Assembly: GCF_021699055.1 (NCBI RefSeq)
Contig: NZ_SSXC01000008.1
Coordinates: 1-64,000 of the forward strand
Length of the DNA stretch: 64,000 bases
Source of the DNA: Blastococcus sp. MG754426
GTDB lineage: Bacteria > Actinomycetota > Actinomycetes > Mycobacteriales > Geodermatophilaceae
Direction: 5' to 3'
Both the position numbers and the translations under genes were made by a program. The notes beneath the pieces are model-generated. The model was not told the origin of the DNA. It saw only the letters and a list, made by a program, of their open reading frames with translations, and did not search any database. Shown in pieces: positions 62,058 through 64,000 of this stretch (its first letter is position 1; every line of letters begins with the position of its first letter).

Positions 62058-63295
62058 AGATCGTCGGCGGTACCTATGCCGAACGCGTCACCGTCCCCGC
62101 ACACGAGGACGACGCCTCTGGCAGCGGTATGCGCGCGGCGGGCGCGCTCGGGCCCGGTACCGCGGAACTCGTCACAGCGATCGACGCGGCCACGGCCGAA
62201 GTGGCCGAGGTGGCCGCCGCGACCCGCGGGATCGAGCGGACCATGATCGATCGTGACGAGAAGGTCGGGTTCAACTACTTCACGCCCGTCAGCGATCCCT
62301 CCGTCGACGGGCCGGGGGCCACCCATGCCCCGCTGGTCGCCGAGGACGAGACGGTGCTGGTGTTCGGCATGGTGGAGCACGGTCCTCGGCGGGTGCGCGC
62401 GCAGCGCCTCGTCGTGGATCCGCAGCGGCCCCGGGACCTGACCGGCCTCAACCTGGAGGGCCTGACCGGGGATCGTCTGGGCGTGGTGGCCAACGCCCGG
62501 GAGACCTCAGCCCTGGCCGGAGGCATCCTCGACCCGGCGCGTGCGGCGCAGCAGGTGCTGACCCGATCCGGTGCCGAGGTGGTCGTCGTCAAGGAGGCGG
62601 GTCGAGGCTGCCTGGTCGTTACCGAGGGTGCGGAGCCGGTTCGGGTCGGTCCGCATCCGACCCGGACGGTCTGGCCGCTGGGCAGCGGAGACGTCTTTGC
62701 AGCCGGCTTCACGCACGCCTGGGACTCCGGCGCCGATCCGGTGGAGGCCGCGCGCGTAGCCAGCAACGCGGCCGCCTGGTGGTGCGGCACGCGCCGCGAC
62801 CGCGTTCCGCCGGAGATCCTCGCCGGTGTGCCGGTCGAGACGCTGCTTCCCGGCGCCGGCGGTGAACTGCCAGTTTTGGAGCGGCCCCCGTTGATCTATC
62901 TGGCTGCTCCCTTCTTCACCCTCGCCGAACGCTGGCTGGTGGAGACCTGCCGGGCGGTCCTGCAGGGCCTGGGCGCCCGCGTGTTCAGTCCGTTGCACGA
63001 CGTCGGTCCCGGCGGCGACGAGGTCGCGGCCGGTGATCTGGACGGCCTGCGGGACAGCGACGCCGTCCTCGCCCTGCTCGACGGCTGGGACCCCGGAACG
63101 GTGTACGAGGTCGGCTGGGCCCACCGCCACACCCTCCCGGTCGTCGGCTTCCTCAACGGCCCGGCCCACGAGGGCACGAAGATGCTCGTCGGCACCGGCG
63201 CGGAACTGCACAGCGACCTGTCCAGCGCGCTCTACCGGGGGGTGTGGGCCGGACTCGGACACCCGCTCACCGCCGAGCGGGTGCGCCCGGCATGA
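62054..63295 (+). CDS. PfkB-family kinase fused to nucleoside deoxyribosyltransferase
   Basis: A 413-residue two-domain protein. Residues 1-265 are a PfkB-type sugar/nucleoside kinase; the anion-hole motif is PLGSGDVFAAGF (GSGD in place of GAGD). Residues 275-413 are a nucleoside 2-deoxyribosyltransferase fold: LIYLAAPFFTLAERW, SPLHDVG, DAVLALLDGWDPGTVYEVGWAH. Together they could handle a free base or nucleoside released by the glycosylase or made by QueC. Overlaps on both ends (GTGA, ATGA). Confidence 0.88.
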   Translation: MKIVGGTYAERVTVPAHEDDASGSGMRAAGALGPGTAELVTAIDAATAEVAEVAAATRGIERTMIDRDEKVGFNYFTPVSDPSVDGPGATHAPLVAEDETVLVFGMVEHGPRRVRAQRLVVDPQRPRDLTGLNLEGLTGDRLGVVANARETSALAGGILDPARAAQQVLTRSGAEVVVVKEAGRGCLVVTEGAEPVRVGPHPTRTVWPLGSGDVFAAGFTHAWDSGADPVEAARVASNAAAWWCGTRRDRVPPEILAGVPVETLLPGAGGELPVLERPPLIYLAAPFFTLAERWLVETCRAVLQGLGARVFSPLHDVGPGGDEVAAGDLDGLRDSDAVLALLDGWDPGTVYEVGWAHRHTLPVVGFLNGPAHEGTKMLVGTGAELHSDLSSALYRGVWAGLGHPLTAERVRPA

Positions 63296-63903
63296 CCCCT
63301 GGCGATCACGGACGTCTGCTGCTGCTGTCCGGCGGTGTGGACAGCACCGCGCTGGCGGCGATCTGCCGGCCCGACCACGCCCTGTTCATCGACTACGGGC
63401 AGCGACCCGCAGCGGCCGAACAACGGGCGGCCACCCAGGTCGCCCACCTGTTCGGCCTGCCGCTGACGACGCTGCAACTCGACCTGCGCCCCCTCGGCGG
63501 TGGCCTCCTACTCAACGAGGCCACACAGCCAGGCGCACCCAGCCCGGAATGGTGGCCATACCGCAACCAGTTCCTCGTCACCGCCGGCGCGGCCATCGCA
63601 TTCCAGCGGGGCCTGAGCCAGGTGCTGATCGGGACCGTCCTCGGTGACGGCGACCGCCACGCGGACGGGACCGTCCGCTTCTACGCGGCTCTGGATGAGC
63701 TGCTGCGCTTGCAGGAGGGCAATCTCTCGGTGGCAGCTCCGGGCATCGACCGAACTTCCGAAGAGCTCGTCGCCGCCTCTGGGCTCGGCGCGGACGTTCT
63801 CGGGTGGACCGTCTCCTGCCACCGATCCAACCTGCCGTGTGGGGACTGCCCCGGCTGCTGGAAACGTGCCCGCGTCTTGCGCGCAGCCGGGATGCAGCCA
63901 TGA
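63292..63903 (+). CDS. QueC-like 7-cyano-7-deazaguanine synthase homologue
   Basis: A 203-residue ATP-pyrophosphatase-fold protein. PP-loop SGGVDST (13-19) and zinc site SCHRSNLPCGDCPGCWKR (four cysteines) match QueC, which turns CDG into preQ0. No queCDEF set is near, and its defence-type company suggests a dedicated role: in type IV CBASS a QueC homologue is reported to attach a deazaguanine to a partner protein. ATG 63292 overlaps the previous stop. Confidence 0.87.
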   Translation: MTPGDHGRLLLLSGGVDSTALAAICRPDHALFIDYGQRPAAAEQRAATQVAHLFGLPLTTLQLDLRPLGGGLLLNEATQPGAPSPEWWPYRNQFLVTAGAAIAFQRGLSQVLIGTVLGDGDRHADGTVRFYAALDELLRLQEGNLSVAAPGIDRTSEELVAASGLGADVLGWTVSCHRSNLPCGDCPGCWKRARVLRAAGMQP

Positions 63904-64000
63904 CGTCGGCGTTCGCGAGCATCCGGCGAGAGGACGAAGGCAGCGAGGCGGGACTCACTCTGCGGCTTCGCGGTGACCGGGGATGGGTCAGCCGCGACGA
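63900..64000 (+). CDS. Next gene of the QueC operon, cut by window end
   Basis: An ATG at 63900 overlaps the QueC stop (ATGA) and the frame stays open to the end, giving MTSAFASIRREDEG and about 33 residues. Too short for recognition. Given the operon, a CD-NTase, effector or TGT-like gene may follow outside the window. Confidence 0.6.
   Translation, partial: MTSAFASIRREDEGSEAGLTLRLRGDRGWVSRD

Noticed and set aside
1-64000. tRNA or rRNA genes
   Set aside because: I looked for T-loop GTTCGA-type arms with acceptor pairing, and for rRNA-like stretches, and found none; GTTCG sequences near 1.9-2.9 and 11.1 kb are operator boxes.

Overview
The window is very GC-rich actinobacterial DNA: GTG starts, GTGA/ATGA gene overlaps, lipoprotein-type solute-binding proteins, WXG100-like proteins and a PilZ-tailed cellulose-synthase-like enzyme. 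A soil or desert Geodermatophilaceae-type genome is my best guess; there is no rRNA or other marker here to prove it.

Left part (1 to about 26.3 kb): ordinary chromosome. A minus-strand seven-gene unit (11055 to 3366) encodes a peptide-type ABC importer (binding protein, two permeases, two ATPases), a DUF885 hydrolase and a YczE-like membrane protein. A second binding protein (30-1808) and two divergent SnoaL-like genes lie beside it. Four promoters (near 1.88, 2.80, 2.92 and 11.12 kb) carry the same tandem 15-bp GTTCG-N5-CGAAC boxes, always 19 bp apart, so they probably form one regulon. Next come a GXWXG/DUF4334 gene, DUF4177, a family-2 glycosyltransferase with PilZ domain, a four-gene WXG100-like cluster, an aldo/keto reductase, nagB, a GH26 glycosidase, a PQ-loop protein, a beta-lactamase-fold hydrolase, a frameshifted DUF817 gene, an MBL hydrolase, and a CPA2 antiporter fused to a UBP zinc finger with its small regulatory subunit.

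Middle and right part (about 26.5 kb to the end): an accessory, largely defence-type island with broken genes, mixed strands and less extreme base composition. In order: a TIR-HIT-membrane protein operon; a type III restriction-modification pair with a downstream partner; a Tn7-like transposition module (TnsA-like nuclease, DDE transposase, TnsC-like ATPase, a second ATPase-like protein without P-loop, and two unknowns) with DUF2188 and a nonsense-mutated DUF1883-TIR gene as cargo, closed by a hairpin terminator and four 22-bp repeats resembling a TnsB-bound transposon end; a decayed restriction-helicase tail; an OLD-family ATPase-TOPRIM nuclease; an overlapping HEPN / Fe(II)-2OG oxygenase pair; a Gmad2-LysM protein; DUF4238; a frameshifted PP2C phosphatase; and a decayed TPR paralogue.

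Two sets stand out. At 53.2-55.5 kb, two paralogous zinc-ribbon HIT proteins flank a small HTH protein and a Pol-beta-type nucleotidyltransferase. At 60.6-64.0 kb, a tightly overlapping operon runs XRE regulator, OGG-type HhH glycosylase, small unknown, PfkB kinase fused to a nucleoside deoxyribosyltransferase, QueC-like synthase, then a gene cut by the window edge. QueC plus OGG-type genes are reported ancillary genes of type IV CBASS. No tRNA, rRNA or CRISPR array was seen.
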